Assembly (NCBI GenBank): GCA_007130885.1
Contig: SLRQ01000045.1
Coordinates: forward strand, 1-51,819
Source: Deltaproteobacteria bacterium
GTDB taxonomy: Bacteria > Myxococcota > Myxococcia > SLRQ01
Direction of reading: 5' to 3'
DNA length: 51,819 bases
The position numbers and the translations under genes are program-made. Below, piece by piece: positions 26,526 through 36,822 of this stretch (within the stretch, counting starts at the first letter, position 1; each line of letters starts with the position of its first letter). Below the pieces are notes generated by a model. That model ran no database searches. It was not told the origin of the DNA and saw only the letters and a program-made list of their open reading frames with translations.

Positions 26526-27439
26526 CCAACCTCCATACGCATACCGTCCTCCGCTACTATCACCTCGCCCTGAAAAACCGATCTAGCCTCTTCGGCTAGG
26601 ATTTCGGTTTGAGCGTCGTAGCGGCTGGAAATATGTGTCAACACCAGCTTGCCGACTCCGGCCTCAGCGGCGACCTCTCCCGCTTCCCTAGCTGTTGAGT
26701 GCATGGTTTCCAGGGCGCGGTCCTTTTCTATATCCGAAAATGTGGCCTCGTGAACTAGGACGTCAGCGCCTCGTGAGGCCTCCACTACTTCCCGGCAGGG
26801 TCTGGTGTCTCCCGAAAAAACTACTTTTCGCCCGGGTCTAGGTGGGTCCATCACCTGGCTCGGCATGATCCACCTGCCCGGCGAAACCTCGACCTTTTCT
26901 CCTCGCTGAAGCACACCGAACTGGGGGCCGGGCCTTACTCCCAAGGCCGTGGCTGCTTCAGGGTGAAAACGACCGGGGCGCGGTGGCTCCTCGATGCTGT
27001 AGCCTACAGCCGATTTTCTATGATCCGCGGCAACTACACGGATCAGATAATCTCCGCGCTCGATTACCTGGTCGGGTGCCACGTTTTCAATGGAGATGGG
27101 AAACTGGTACTCGCGCCAGCCGAGATGTATGGCCTTCATCAAGGACCGCTCTACGTCGGGAGAGGGGCCTTGGAGCACCAGGGGTTCGGTGCGTTCGCTC
27201 ATGGCGAGCGTGCGAAGAAAGCCGATTATTCCAAGATAGTGATCGGCGTGGAAATGTGTGAAGAGTATTCGGTCGACTTTGAACCCCGTGCCGTAGCGAA
27301 GCATCTGACGCTGAGTTCCTTCGCCGCAGTCTATTAGAAGCCTATCGGACCACGCCCGTATGGCTGTAGCCGCAAGGCCACGCCGAATTGTGGGAGCGGC
27401 GCCGGCCGTGCCGAGAAAGGTTATGCGAAGCACCGACAT
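26498..27439 (-). CDS. rnz: Ribonuclease Z
   Basis: A 313-residue short-form tRNase Z, a metallo-beta-lactamase nuclease that trims tRNA 3' ends. The zinc motif FTHFHADHYLGIIGFLRTLA has His62, His64, Asp66 and His67. Further ligands appear in AADHRKSAVGYSIEEPPRPG, VVFSGDTRPC, VHEATFSD and LVLTHISSRYD. MSVLRITFLGTAGAAPTIRR is the expected N-terminus. It converges on prfB with a 28-base overlap of coding ends. It lies 44 bases after the START-like gene on the same strand and may share its transcript. Confidence 0.95.
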   Translation of the reverse strand: MSVLRITFLGTAGAAPTIRRGLAATAIRAWSDRLLIDCGEGTQRQMLRYGTGFKVDRILFTHFHADHYLGIIGFLRTLAMSERTEPLVLQGPSPDVERSLMKAIHLGWREYQFPISIENVAPDQVIERGDYLIRVVAADHRKSAVGYSIEEPPRPGRFHPEAATALGVRPGPQFGVLQRGEKVEVSPGRWIMPSQVMDPPRPGRKVVFSGDTRPCREVVEASRGADVLVHEATFSDIEKDRALETMHSTAREAGEVAAEAGVGKLVLTHISSRYDAQTEILAEEARSVFQGEVIVAEDGMRMEVGYREDSSEE

Positions 27440-27483
27440 GAGAAGAGCTGTACCTCAAAACCGGCCGGAGTTGAACGCGGAAT

Positions 27484-28062
27484 TTACCGCTCCGATGCCG
27501 TCTCCTCTCGAAGACGCTCAATGATTCCAGGCATGGAGGACTGCTGTGCGCGGCGCTGCGCCCAGCTCGGGACCGAGCCGCTTGGGACCGCATGGACGGA
27601 GTATGTCACCAAGCAACGATTACCTTCCTCTCCATAACCTTCGATGACCCAGCTCCCCTCATTCGTTTCATAGTCGCCTTCAAGTAGGGTCCAGGTGCGA
27701 GACCACCTAGGGGGGCCTTCGATGTGCTTTGCCTTGGTACGTGCCGTCATGTCCGAGAGGGGAAAAGGGAGAGCCACGGTCAACTCGCAAATGACCGTAT
27801 TGCCGCTACGCTCGACTACTCGCCCTTCCCTGATTCGAGGCAGGCGACGCTCGTACACGTCACAGTCGGATACTATCTCCCAAACCTTTTCAGGAGGAGC
27901 ATCAACGATCCCTTTCACGATGATCCGGGGCAGGTCACTTCCTTCGACCCTCTCTGCGTCGACTAGAATTTCTCCATGCTCGAGGGATGCTCGTTCCTTG
28001 GCGCCAATCGAGGTCAGCAATAGAGCAGTCGCAAGGACGGCGATCTTTGTGAAGCGGCTCAT
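27484..28062 (-). CDS. Secreted START/SRPBCC-domain protein
   Basis: A 192-residue protein with an N-terminal hydrophobic signal (about 5-19, TKIAVLATALLLTSIGA). Residues 40-180 match the START or polyketide-cyclase-like lipid-binding fold: IIVKGIVDAPPEKVWEIVSD, CDVYERRLPRIREGRVVERS, FPLSDMTARTKAKHIEGPPR and EGSWVIEGYGEEGNRCLVTY. Such proteins bind hydrophobic ligands in a helix-grip cavity; the ligand here is unknown. The end (QQSSMPGIIERLREETAS) is the usual long C-terminal helix. It diverges from lysS. Confidence 0.8.
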   Translation of the reverse strand: MSRFTKIAVLATALLLTSIGAKERASLEHGEILVDAERVEGSDLPRIIVKGIVDAPPEKVWEIVSDCDVYERRLPRIREGRVVERSGNTVICELTVALPFPLSDMTARTKAKHIEGPPRWSRTWTLLEGDYETNEGSWVIEGYGEEGNRCLVTYSVHAVPSGSVPSWAQRRAQQSSMPGIIERLREETASER

Positions 28063-28383
28063 GACAAGGCCTTTAGTAGCTGCATCAGTGTAGCATGTAA
28101 TTCTACTCTCGTAGCGAGCCCCAGGAAAGACGCCGTGCTCGGAACGCCGTCTTTTGGGGATCGCCGTTTCTTGACGGGGGCCGTGGTGCCGGATATCGTG
28201 CGCCGCTTTGTATGGCTAGCCCGCATTTCTCACCGCCTAATTCTCCGTGGCCGCCAATGCGATTGTATTTCCGGGGCCTATTCGTCTCGGGCTACTAGAC
28301 TTAGGGTGGAGGGCGAAGCAGGTGGTAAGAGATCCGGTCCAATATAGAGGTTTGGCATTTTCAGGGGGAAAACCGGAGATACG
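28063..28383. other. Divergent intergenic region before lysS
   Basis: These 321 bases lie between the START-like gene and lysS and should hold promoters for both. I see no convincing gene: one + strand frame (28135-28347) has no ribosome-binding site and no recognisable product. A 7-bp inverted repeat, AAAGACG (28126-28132) and CGTCTTT (28148-28154), could be an operator or weak terminator. CAGGGGGA upstream of 28384 serves lysS as ribosome-binding site. I see no T-box or tRNA-like leader. Confidence 0.5.
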
Positions 28384-29913
28384 ATGGCCGAGGAAGACCT
28401 CATCCAGGTCCGCAGAGAGAAGGCAGCCTCCTTGCGCGAGCTTGGAGTACATCCCTTTGGTGTCGCACAGCCCGTGCGCCACACCATTTCGGATCTTTTG
28501 CGCGCTGTGCCAAGTGTCGACGACCTGCCCGATGAGCCCGGAATAGCAGAGGATGCTCCAGTCTTCGAGATCGCCGGACGCGTGTTGGCCATTCGCAGGT
28601 TTGGAAAAGGCGCATTCTTGCGCATGAGAGACCGGTCTCTCGAGGAAAACCAGCTTTTCCTTTCAAAGGCGGCTCTTTCGGATCGTGACTGGCAGGTGCT
28701 TGGCCTGACGGATGTGGGAGATTATGTGCTGGCGCGGGGTCCGCAGTTTCGAACGCGGCGGGGTGATAGGGCTCTGCGTGCCTCGTCTTTCACGGTACTC
28801 ACAAAGGCCCTTCGACCATTGCCCGAGAAGTGGCACGGGCTTGCGGACAAGGAACTGCGATACCGTCAGCGGTACGTGGATTTAATAGCCAACGAAGACG
28901 TACGCCGTGTTTTCGTCACACGAACGAAGGCTATTGCGTTCATTCGTAGGTTCTTCGACGACCGCGGCTTCATGGAGGTTGAGACCCCCATGATGCATTC
29001 GCTTGTCAGCGGCGCCACCGCTCGTCCTTTCATTACCCATCACAACGCCCTCGATTTAGATCTTTTCATGCGAATTGCTCCCGAGCTGTACCTGAAGCGT
29101 TTGGTTGTAGGGGGCTTCGAACGAGTGTATGAGCTTGGACGTAACTTCAGAAACGAAGGGCTCTCGCCTCGACACAACCCCGAGTTCACGATGTTGGAGT
29201 TCTACTGGGCGCATGCTACGTGGAACGATCTGATGGAGCTGACTGAGGAGATGATAGTAGGTCTTGTGCGAGAGCTTGGAGTAGGAAACCCCGAAGATCC
29301 CTTGAAGGTACCGTGCGGCGGCGATGTGATCGACTTCACTCCTCCATGGCCAAGGGTGAGTATGCGAGAGGCCGTTCTTGCCCGTATGGAGGGTGTAGCC
29401 GAAGCCGACCTCGATGACGTGGAAAAGCTTCGAGAGCTGGCTCGCGGTCAGGCTGGTGGTGACCCCAAGAAGGAGGGAGAGATTGAACGCATGGGTCACG
29501 GAGAACTCATAGGCTTTCTCTTCGAAGAGACCGTCGAATCTCATCTGCACCGCCCTACGTTCATAACCGGCTTTCCGGTTTCCGTGAGCCCCTTGGCAAG
29601 GCGGAACGATGAGCAGCCGGACATAGCGGACCGCTTCGAGCTGATGATAGCCGGCAGGGAAGTGGCCAATGCATTCAACGAGCTTGGCGATCCCGACGAC
29701 CAGCGCTTGCGATTCGAGGCACAAACGGCCGCTCGAGAGGCCGGTGTCGAAGAGACCATGGACTACGACGAGGATTACATTCGTGCTCTAGAGCACGGAA
29801 TGCCCCCTACGGCGGGGGAGGGCATAGGAATTGACCGTCTGGTAATGCTTCTAACCGACTCGCCCTCGATCCGGGACGTGATCCTTTTCCCCCTGATGCG
29901 TCCAGCGGACTAG
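28384..29913 (+). CDS. lysS: Lysyl-tRNA synthetase, class II
   Basis: A 509-residue class II LysRS, charging tRNA-Lys. The N-terminal OB anticodon domain (about 55-150) includes [20 protein letters not shown]. The catalytic core has motif 1 near [20 protein letters not shown], motif 2 as [20 protein letters not shown] and motif 3 as [20 protein letters not shown]. The segment [20 protein letters not shown] is the lysine-site block. Length is normal. It opens the + strand envelope cluster; the LolC-type gene follows within 32 to 90 bases. Confidence 0.97.
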   Translation: MAEEDLIQVRREKAASLRELGVHPFGVAQPVRHTISDLLRAVPSVDDLPDEPGIAEDAPVFEIAGRVLAIRRFGKGAFLRMRDRSLEENQLFLSKAALSDRDWQVLGLTDVGDYVLARGPQFRTRRGDRALRASSFTVLTKALRPLPEKWHGLADKELRYRQRYVDLIANEDVRRVFVTRTKAIAFIRRFFDDRGFMEVETPMMHSLVSGATARPFITHHNALDLDLFMRIAPELYLKRLVVGGFERVYELGRNFRNEGLSPRHNPEFTMLEFYWAHATWNDLMELTEEMIVGLVRELGVGNPEDPLKVPCGGDVIDFTPPWPRVSMREAVLARMEGVAEADLDDVEKLRELARGQAGGDPKKEGEIERMGHGELIGFLFEETVESHLHRPTFITGFPVSVSPLARRNDEQPDIADRFELMIAGREVANAFNELGDPDDQRLRFEAQTAAREAGVEETMDYDEDYIRALEHGMPPTAGEGIGIDRLVMLLTDSPSIRDVILFPLMRPAD

Positions 29914-29945
29914 ACTGGGCCTGCCAGTTGTCTTCCTGCCACACT

Positions 29946-31802
29946 ATGCTCGCCGACTCCAAAGACTGCTCATCCGCTCCCGGCGGGGTAACCCCCGACG
30001 GAATGCGGCTTACCCCCACGGGGCGTCGCCTGCCGAGGCGCTTTCATCCCGGGGCCTGGGCTTTGGTGCAGGTTGGGGCGGTGGTCGCCTTGGTCGCCGG
30101 CTGGATAGTTCGGCAGACTGTGTACCATCGCTTCGAGGCCAGCGCCGACGCGGCCACGGTAGTCGCGATAGTGGCCGGTGCCTTGATAGTTACTTGCGCT
30201 GGTTTCCCCGCAGGCCGGATCGGTAGGAAGCTGTGTATATTGGAGCACTTCGTAGCGGCACTGGTCGCGTCGATGTTGCTTCTTGCGGGGTTTTTGACGC
30301 TTACAAAGTCCCCGGACCTTGCTCGATTGATGCTCGGTTCCAGCGGTATTGCTCCAGTTGTCGGTTATTCCGCTGCAGCGGTGCTGGCCGCGATGGTGTT
30401 CGGCTTCATCGGCAGCTCGGTTGGCTTCTTGTTGGGCGGCGGTGGGGAGCTGGATACTCGGTTTTCTTTTGAGAGGTTCATTGCACGCCGGCACTTGATG
30501 GCAAAAAAGCGCACCAGCTTTCTGTCTGTAATAACGGTCATCTCGGTTCTGGCGGTGGCGGTGGGGGTGTGGTGCCTTACCGTGGTCTTGTCGGTCATGA
30601 GCGGGTTCGAGACGGACTTGCGAAGCAAGATTCTCGGCACCCACGCACACGCGGTTGTGCTCAAGTACGCTACCGGCTTTGAGGAGTATGCCGACGTTGC
30701 CGAAGAGGTGCGGTCAGTAAGAGGTGTAACGGGAGCAAGCCCGTTCCTTTTGGGGCAGGTGATGCTTACCACCGAGGGCCAGGTAGAAGGCGTCGTAATG
30801 AAAGGCATCGTGCCCGAGACCGTAGGTGAGGTCACGGAGCTGCCCGACGACGTGATTGACGGCGACTTGACTCACTTGAGCCATCCGGATCGAATTCGAG
30901 CTCTCCCCCGCGTGCGTGATGGGGCGGATGAGGCGGGTGGCGTCCTTTCTCCGTCCAAGTCGCGCACCGGTGAGGACCTCCTGGATTCTTCACGGGGAGG
31001 CAGGGCAGTGCCCGGCATAGCTGTTGGTAAGGAACTGGCACGCCGACTTCGCCTGTTCGTGGGGGATCGCGTAGATGTAATCTCCCCGCTGTCGGAGGAG
31101 ATGGGTCCCACCGGTCCAGTCCCAAGGAGCCGTTCGTTCCGTGTAGCGGCCATATTTCACACGGGGATGTACGAGTATGACTCCAGCTTTGCGTACATTC
31201 ACCTGGAGCAGGCGCAGAGCTTCTTCGATATGCCGGGATCGGTGACGGGTCTGGAGATATCGACTGTCAATCTGGATGAAGCCCACGCCATCGCCAGAAG
31301 AATAGAGACGCGTCTCGAAGGTTACCCCTACTACACCAAGCACTGGGGCGAGATGCATCGCAATCTGTTCGCCGCGCTGAAGCTGGAGAAGCTGGTAATG
31401 GGCGTGATCCTTGCCTTCATCGTCGTGGTGGCTTCCTTCGTGATCCTGGCCACCCTCATCATGATGGTGATGGAGAAGGGAAAGGACATAGCCATACTCA
31501 AGTCCATGGGAGCGAGGGACGGCTCTATTATGAAGGTGTTCGTGGTAGAGGGGCTCGTGGTGGCCCTTCTGGGGACGATTCTGGGCTTGGTGCTCGGGCT
31601 GGGTACATGCGCCTTCATCGCCAGTGGGGTCATCCAGCTAGACCCGGAGGTCTACTACATCACGGCTCTTCCGGTGAAGGTCGAGCCCTTGCAGATCGTC
31701 TTTGTGTGTATCGTGGCCATACTTCTCTCTTACCTTGCCACCATTTACCCGAGTGTTACGGCCAGCAGGCTTCATCCGGTTGAGGGGCTGCGCGATGAGT
31801 GA
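29946..31802 (+). CDS. LolC/LolE-type lipoprotein-releasing ABC permease with extra N-terminal membrane domain
   Basis: A 618-residue permease that with LolD extracts lipoproteins from the inner membrane. The family core starts near residue 175 ([20 protein letters not shown]) with TM1 then [20 protein letters not shown], a large periplasmic domain, and three C-terminal helices ([60 protein letters not shown]). Before the core is a 170-residue extension with about four membrane helices (for example [40 protein letters not shown]) not found in E. coli LolC or LolE. The start is uncertain: TTG 29928, ATG 29946 or ATG 30003 all keep the extension. No second permease is present, so it may form a homodimer. 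Confidence 0.9.
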   Translation: MLADSKDCSSAPGGVTPDGMRLTPTGRRLPRRFHPGAWALVQVGAVVALVAGWIVRQTVYHRFEASADAATVVAIVAGALIVTCAGFPAGRIGRKLCILEHFVAALVASMLLLAGFLTLTKSPDLARLMLGSSGIAPVVGYSAAAVLAAMVFGFIGSSVGFLLGGGGELDTRFSFERFIARRHLMAKKRTSFLSVITVISVLAVAVGVWCLTVVLSVMSGFETDLRSKILGTHAHAVVLKYATGFEEYADVAEEVRSVRGVTGASPFLLGQVMLTTEGQVEGVVMKGIVPETVGEVTELPDDVIDGDLTHLSHPDRIRALPRVRDGADEAGGVLSPSKSRTGEDLLDSSRGGRAVPGIAVGKELARRLRLFVGDRVDVISPLSEEMGPTGPVPRSRSFRVAAIFHTGMYEYDSSFAYIHLEQAQSFFDMPGSVTGLEISTVNLDEAHAIARRIETRLEGYPYYTKHWGEMHRNLFAALKLEKLVMGVILAFIVVVASFVILATLIMMVMEKGKDIAILKSMGARDGSIMKVFVVEGLVVALLGTILGLVLGLGTCAFIASGVIQLDPEVYYITALPVKVEPLQIVFVCIVAILLSYLATIYPSVTASRLHPVEGLRDE

Positions 31803-32517
31803 CGTCCTGGGTGGGCAGAGAAAGGCCTCCGAAGAAGCCAGGCCGTTGGTGGAGGTGCGGGGCCTTAGCAAGGATTATCTCCTTGGGGAAAAGCGTATCG
31901 AGGTTCTTTGGGATTTGGATGTGAAGATAGAAGCCGGTGAGATCGTCTCCTTGACTGGAGCGAGCGGGGTCGGGAAGAGCACATTTCTTCATGTTCTGGG
32001 TACGCTTGATGCGCCTACGGCCGGCCAAGTCCTTTTCGAAGGCGAGGATGTATTTCTTCGCGAGGAGTCTACTCTCGCCGATTTCAGGAATCGCACCATA
32101 GGGTTCGTCTTTCAGTTTCACTATCTTTTGCGGGAGTTCACCGCTCTTGAGAACACCATGCTTCCAGCAATGATCCAGCGTGTCGGCGAGGCCGAGGCCG
32201 AGGCCATGGCGCTGGACATACTTGACAGAGTGGGGTTATCCCACCGGCTGGATCACAAACCGGGAGAGCTGTCCGGGGGTGAGCAGCAGCGCGTAGCTCT
32301 AGCCCGGGCGCTGGTTTTGGGGCCGAAGCTCATCCTTGCCGACGAGCCCACCGGGAATCTCGATGGTCGCACGGCGGAGGGAATCCATGAGCTTTTGTTG
32401 GAGATGAATGCAGAGATGGGCATAACGGCTCTGCTTGTTACACACAATCAATCGCTTGCATCCAGAATGCCCAGGCGGCTTCGGATGATCGAGGGGCGGC
32501 TTGAGGAGGAATCGTAG
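31795..32517 (+). CDS. lolD: Lipoprotein-releasing ABC transporter ATPase LolD
   Basis: A 240-residue ABC ATPase. Walker A is [20 protein letters not shown], the Q-loop [17 protein letters not shown] carries the LLxEFxALEN segment typical of LolD, the signature is [15 protein letters not shown], Walker B is [15 protein letters not shown] and the switch His is in [15 protein letters not shown] 31795 overlaps the permease stop (ATGAGTGA), showing coupling. A longer frame from 31702 lies inside the permease and was rejected. Confidence 0.95.
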   Translation: MSDVLGGQRKASEEARPLVEVRGLSKDYLLGEKRIEVLWDLDVKIEAGEIVSLTGASGVGKSTFLHVLGTLDAPTAGQVLFEGEDVFLREESTLADFRNRTIGFVFQFHYLLREFTALENTMLPAMIQRVGEAEAEAMALDILDRVGLSHRLDHKPGELSGGEQQRVALARALVLGPKLILADEPTGNLDGRTAEGIHELLLEMNAEMGITALLVTHNQSLASRMPRRLRMIEGRLEEES

Positions 32518-32603
32518 TGACTCGGTAAGGGTATGAGAACCGATTCTTGCCAGTCGAGCGCTCTTGCTGTACCGCTGCAACACGAAGCAATACTCTTGAA
32601 CGA

Positions 32604-35000
32604 ATGAATCTTTTTGATAACTCCAACTGGCGTTTCTCGAGACGCTCCCTTGGCCTTTTCATAGGGGTCCTTCTGTATTCCGTCTGCTCTTTCTCCGAAG
32701 CGTCGGCGGCGGAGAATCCAACCGCGCCGATGTCCGTTGCGCGGCTGCCATCAGAGCCGGTGGCGGATGTGGAGGTCGAGGGTAACCGGCGAGTGGGGAG
32801 CGAGGCTGTGCTCCGGGAGATGCGGGTTCAGCCTGGGATGCGACTCTCCTGGGATGCCGTGCGTGAAGATGTCCAGCGCCTTTATGGCATGGGGTTTTTC
32901 GACGATGTCTCCGTGCTTGTACGAGATACGGCCGATGGGCCGGTGGTCGTAGTCAGAGTCGAGGAGAAGCCCGCCGTAAGGCAGGTCATTTACGAGGGCA
33001 ACGAAGAGCTTAGCGAGGAAGATCTCGACGAAATCGTGGATATTGACGCTTACTCTTTGCTTGATCAGCGGAAGGTCGAAAGAGCGGCTCGAAGGATCGA
33101 GGCGGAATATCGAGAGAAGGGCTACTTTCTTGCGGAGGTGCGGACTCTAATCGATGCGGTACCCGACGAGTCCTTGGTCGACGTGGCGTTCGAGATTACC
33201 GAGCAGGCTAAAGTTCAGGTTCGCACAATTCGATTCGTCGGCAACGAGGAGATCCCTGACGAAGACATCAAGGCCATCATGGAAACGAGAGAGGGCCATT
33301 GGCTCTCTTTCTTTACGCGGTGGGGCACCTACAGGCCGGAAGCCTTCGAGATCGACCTCATGCGCATCGCGGCTCTCTATTATGATTATGGGTTTATCAA
33401 CATTCAGGTTGCCGAGCCCCAGGTGAGCCTGTCACCGGACCGCCGCTACATTCACGTGACCATAAACATCGATGAGGGGGAGCAGTTCAGCGTAGGCCGC
33501 ATCGGTATATCTGGGGACCTCATAGCCAAGAAAGAAGATCTGCGGGCAATCGTACCCATGCGTGAGGGTGAAGTCTTCGTGCGTTCAGAGCTTGGAGAGG
33601 GGATCTTCGGCCTGCAGGAGTTCTATCAAGATGAGGGTTATGCCTACGCAAACGTCGAGCCCTTGACTGCTGTCGACCCTGATGAGCAGACCATCGATCT
33701 CGACTTCGAGATCCACAAGGGCCCGCAGGTTACGGTGGAGCGCATAGAGGTTCGTGGGAACACCCGAACGAGGGACAAGGTCATTCGTCGAGAGATGCGG
33801 ATTAGCGAGGGCGAAGTCTACGATGGCAGCCGCGTTCGGACCTCCAAGCGGCGCGTGCAGGCCCTGGGTTACTTCGAGAAGGTGGATATGGCCACCCGCA
33901 GAGGTTCCGCTCCGGACAGGGTCGTGCTGGAGATGAGCGTGGAAGAACGGCCGACGGGAAGCTTTCAGGTCGGCGCGGGTCTGTCCTCGGGAGAAGGCCC
34001 CATAGGCACTGTGCAAATATCGCACGACAACCTCTTCGGGCGCGGACAGTCGTTCAATATCCAGGGGATGTTCAGCCGCCAAAGGACGATATACCAGGCC
34101 CAGTTCATGGAGCCGTATTTCCTGGATACCAACTGGACGTTTGGAGTGTCGGCCTTCAACACCGAGCAGGATTACTTGTCCTTCCTGCGTCGCAGTACCG
34201 GAGGTAATCTCACTTGGGGCTACCATCTTGTTGATGATTTACGGCTTTCGCTCACCTACACCGGAGAGAGAGTGGATGTTTCGGCCGGTCCCGAGTTTGC
34301 CGATCGGGCGGAAGCGGGGCTTTTCGGAGGAGGTCTGACCTCGTCCGCTAAATTACAGCTAAGTTGGGACACGCGCGATGATCGAATGTTTCCTACGCGC
34401 GGTTTCTATCACACGGTATCGGCGGAGCATGCGCCTTCCTGGTTGATGTCCGAGAACCTTTTTACCCGGTACACGGCAGTCAGCCGCTGGTACTGGCCGC
34501 TGCCTCTCGGCATGGTAGGGCGCCTCAACGTAGAGCTAGGTTATATAACCGGTGAGCGATATCCTCTTTCGGAGCGATACTTCCTCGGAGGTATCTACAG
34601 CATTCGAGGCTATGGTTTGAGAACCATTGCCCCTAGGGAACGCTTCGCCGCGGGCGGTGATCCAGGCGCCTCCACGCAGGCCTTTCCCGTTGGCGGGAAC
34701 AAGCAGATAGCTGGTAACTTGGAGGTTGAGTTTCCCTTGCTGCGTGCCATGGGACTGCGCGGAGTGGTGTTCTATGACCTCGGAAACGCCTATGCGCGTG
34801 GCCAGCCGTTCTTTCAGGATCCGGAGTATGATCTGCCCTTGGGAATGTTCCACTCGGTCGGTTTTGGAGTGCGGTGGTTTTCGCCGATTGGTCCGCTTAG
34901 ATTCGAGTGGGGAATACCGCTTACCAAGCGGCCAGGCGATGACTTTTTGGAAGGCGATAGGCCGATTCGCTTCGAGTTCACGATAGGGAACTTTTTCTGA
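32604..35000 (+). CDS. bamA: Outer membrane protein assembly factor BamA
   Basis: A 798-residue Omp85 protein, the core of the BAM complex. A signal peptide (about 10-35, SRRSLGLFIGVLLYSVCSFS) is followed by five POTRA domains, recognisable from VADVEVEGNRRVGSEAVLRE, QVIYEGNEELSEEDLDEIVD, TIRFVGNEEIPDEDIKAIME, GRIGISGDLIAKKEDLRAIV and RIEVRGNTRTRDKVIRREMR. The C-terminal barrel has the family motif YFLGGIYSIRGYG (the RGF/Y lid-lock loop) and ends in Phe (FTIGNFF). I chose ATG 32604, where a signal peptide begins; 32547 would add 19 odd residues. It would insert the giant downstream protein. Confidence 0.96.
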   Translation: MNLFDNSNWRFSRRSLGLFIGVLLYSVCSFSEASAAENPTAPMSVARLPSEPVADVEVEGNRRVGSEAVLREMRVQPGMRLSWDAVREDVQRLYGMGFFDDVSVLVRDTADGPVVVVRVEEKPAVRQVIYEGNEELSEEDLDEIVDIDAYSLLDQRKVERAARRIEAEYREKGYFLAEVRTLIDAVPDESLVDVAFEITEQAKVQVRTIRFVGNEEIPDEDIKAIMETREGHWLSFFTRWGTYRPEAFEIDLMRIAALYYDYGFINIQVAEPQVSLSPDRRYIHVTINIDEGEQFSVGRIGISGDLIAKKEDLRAIVPMREGEVFVRSELGEGIFGLQEFYQDEGYAYANVEPLTAVDPDEQTIDLDFEIHKGPQVTVERIEVRGNTRTRDKVIRREMRISEGEVYDGSRVRTSKRRVQALGYFEKVDMATRRGSAPDRVVLEMSVEERPTGSFQVGAGLSSGEGPIGTVQISHDNLFGRGQSFNIQGMFSRQRTIYQAQFMEPYFLDTNWTFGVSAFNTEQDYLSFLRRSTGGNLTWGYHLVDDLRLSLTYTGERVDVSAGPEFADRAEAGLFGGGLTSSAKLQLSWDTRDDRMFPTRGFYHTVSAEHAPSWLMSENLFTRYTAVSRWYWPLPLGMVGRLNVELGYITGERYPLSERYFLGGIYSIRGYGLRTIAPRERFAAGGDPGASTQAFPVGGNKQIAGNLEVEFPLLRAMGLRGVVFYDLGNAYARGQPFFQDPEYDLPLGMFHSVGFGVRWFSPIGPLRFEWGIPLTKRPGDDFLEGDRPIRFEFTIGNFF

Positions 35001-35064
35001 TCGGGATCTCGTTCTGGTAGGCTTGTACAAGTTTGTCATAACTTATTGATTTGAGGTTGCCGAT

Positions 35065-35607
35065 ATGAACAGCATCGTTCGAACCGGAATCGTGGCCTGC
35101 GTTATGGCCGCGGTGGTCATTAGCGGTGCGCCTGCTTTCGCCAAGGAGAGCGAGGGGCGCATAGGTTTCGTGGATCTCCAAAAAGCTCTGGGAGAGGTGG
35201 AAGAGGGGCGGCGCGCCAAGGCCCAGCTTCAGCGGGAACTGACCAGGCGTCAGCAGATGCTGGAGGAGAGGCAGGAAAACCTGAAAAAGCGTCGTGACGA
35301 GCTAGAGGCTCAAGCTTCGGTTATGGACCCGGAGCAAAGGCAGTCGGCGGAAGCGGAGCTTCAGCGTGAGATCGTAGAGCTGCAGCAAATGTTCATGACG
35401 CTTCAGCAGGAGCTGGACCAGCAAGAGCACCAGCTAACCGAAAGGATCTTTGGAAGGATGGAGTCAATCCTTCGTGAGATAGCCGACTCCGAGGGTTTGG
35501 ATATGATCCTCGAGAGATCGGCGGGCATCTTGTGGGCACGGCCCGCGCTGGACGTGACCTCGCAACTCGTGAAGAAGTACAACGCGCGTCACGCGAGTGA
35601 CGACTAG
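35065..35607 (+). CDS. skp: Periplasmic chaperone Skp/OmpH
   Basis: A 180-residue protein with a signal peptide (MNSIVRTGIVACVMAAVVIS, cleavage near APAFA-KES). The mature part begins with RIGFVDLQKALGEVEEGRRA and is a long coiled coil (about 50-135, QRELTRRQQMLEERQENLKK), the tentacle of the Skp trimer that shields unfolded outer-membrane proteins. The end SEGLDMILERSAGILWARPA with LDVTSQLVKKYN is the usual body domain. A 10-bp palindrome CTTGTACAAG (35022-35031) lies upstream. The lpxD start overlaps by 11 bases. Confidence 0.93.
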   Translation: MNSIVRTGIVACVMAAVVISGAPAFAKESEGRIGFVDLQKALGEVEEGRRAKAQLQRELTRRQQMLEERQENLKKRRDELEAQASVMDPEQRQSAEAELQREIVELQQMFMTLQQELDQQEHQLTERIFGRMESILREIADSEGLDMILERSAGILWARPALDVTSQLVKKYNARHASDD

Positions 35608-36682
35608 TCCGGTGAGGGACGCGCGGGCGTTCAAGATATCCGAGCTCGCTGAGCGGCTGGGTGCCAGCCCCCTCGCCGGTTCGGCGGTCGGGTTGGACTC
35701 GAAGGTCTTCCAAGGCGCCTCTCTCGACGAGGCCGGGGACGGGCATGTTACGTTCATCCGGGACGCTCGTCACAAGAAGGCCTTGGAGGGAACCCGTGCG
35801 TCCGTGGTCATTGTCGATGAGGCTATGGCCGCGGATGTGGCTGGGCGGCCGTATGCTCTTCTCATTCACCCGAACCCCGCCGCGGCTTTTGCCCGTGCAT
35901 TGGAGGCGCTGAATCCCGGACCGGCTATGCCCCCCGGTGTTCACCCCTCGGCGGTCTTGGAAGAGGGGGCGAAGATCGCGGACAGCGCTTCCATTTCCGC
36001 GCTCTGTTTCGTGGGGAGCGGTGCGAGGATTGGTCCCGGGACCGCTTTGTTGCCCGGCGCCCACGTAGGCGCCGGTGCCGGCATCGGGGCGGATTGTGTG
36101 CTGGGCCCTAGATCCGTCGTTGCCGACGGGTGCATTCTTGGCGACAGGGTGCGCCTACAGTCCGGCTCCGTCATCGGCTCGGATGGATTCGGCTACGCTC
36201 CCGACACCGATCCCGCTGGAGAGCCTATGCACCGAAAGGTTCCTCAGATAGGCACAGTAAGGATTGAGGACGACGTCGAGATAGGTGCCGGTTCCTGCGT
36301 TGACCGTGCCACCACCGGTGAGACAGTGGTAGGGCGTGGTACCAAGATCGACAACCTCGTCCAGGTAGGACACAACAGCGTCATTGGACCCCTCTGTATT
36401 TTGTGCGGCCAGGTGGGCCTGGCCGGCAGCTCTCGTCTGGGTCGTGGTGTGATGCTCGGTGGCCAGGTGGGCATCGCCGGTCATCTGAAAATTAGTGATG
36501 GAGCAAAAGTCGGCGCGCAGTCCGGCGTGGGCGGCGACGTCGCGCCTGGAGACATGGTGTCCGGCAGCCCAGCTTTGCCGCACCGCGTTTGGATGCGCGC
36601 CGCGCTTGCTTTCAAGGAGCTGCCGGACCTTCTGAAAAGAGTGCGTCGAATCGAGAAGAAGCTGTTCGGTTCAGACCGGTAG
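35597..36682 (+). CDS. lpxD: UDP-3-O-acylglucosamine N-acyltransferase
   Basis: A 361-residue LpxD for lipid A synthesis. The N-terminal uridine-binding domain (about 12-110) is followed by a left-handed beta helix of hexapeptide repeats (AKIADSASISALCFVGSGAR, GTALLPGAHVGAGAGIGADC). GSVIGSDGFGYAPD is the substrate loop and the catalytic His is in IDNLVQVGHNSVIGPLCILC. The C-terminal helix is LKRVRRIEKKLFGSDR. GTG 35597 is the likely start, overlapping skp. fabZ and lpxA, which often follow, are not present. Confidence 0.94.
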   Translation: MTTSPVRDARAFKISELAERLGASPLAGSAVGLDSKVFQGASLDEAGDGHVTFIRDARHKKALEGTRASVVIVDEAMAADVAGRPYALLIHPNPAAAFARALEALNPGPAMPPGVHPSAVLEEGAKIADSASISALCFVGSGARIGPGTALLPGAHVGAGAGIGADCVLGPRSVVADGCILGDRVRLQSGSVIGSDGFGYAPDTDPAGEPMHRKVPQIGTVRIEDDVEIGAGSCVDRATTGETVVGRGTKIDNLVQVGHNSVIGPLCILCGQVGLAGSSRLGRGVMLGGQVGIAGHLKISDGAKVGAQSGVGGDVAPGDMVSGSPALPHRVWMRAALAFKELPDLLKRVRRIEKKLFGSDR

Positions 36683-36822
36683 CGCACCCGATGTTTCACG
36701 CTGGGGCCCGCGGTTTAGGCCCACCCTAGCCGGACCTATTTGCCCGCGTGCATATCCACGGTTAGAACTACTTGGATCTTTATGAACGAGAAGGTAGTTT
36801 CGAGTTGATCCTGGAGGAACGA

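Noticed and set aside
28135..28347. Possible 70-codon gene upstream of lysS
   Set aside because: No ribosome-binding site, no recognisable product and odd composition; more likely promoter and leader DNA.
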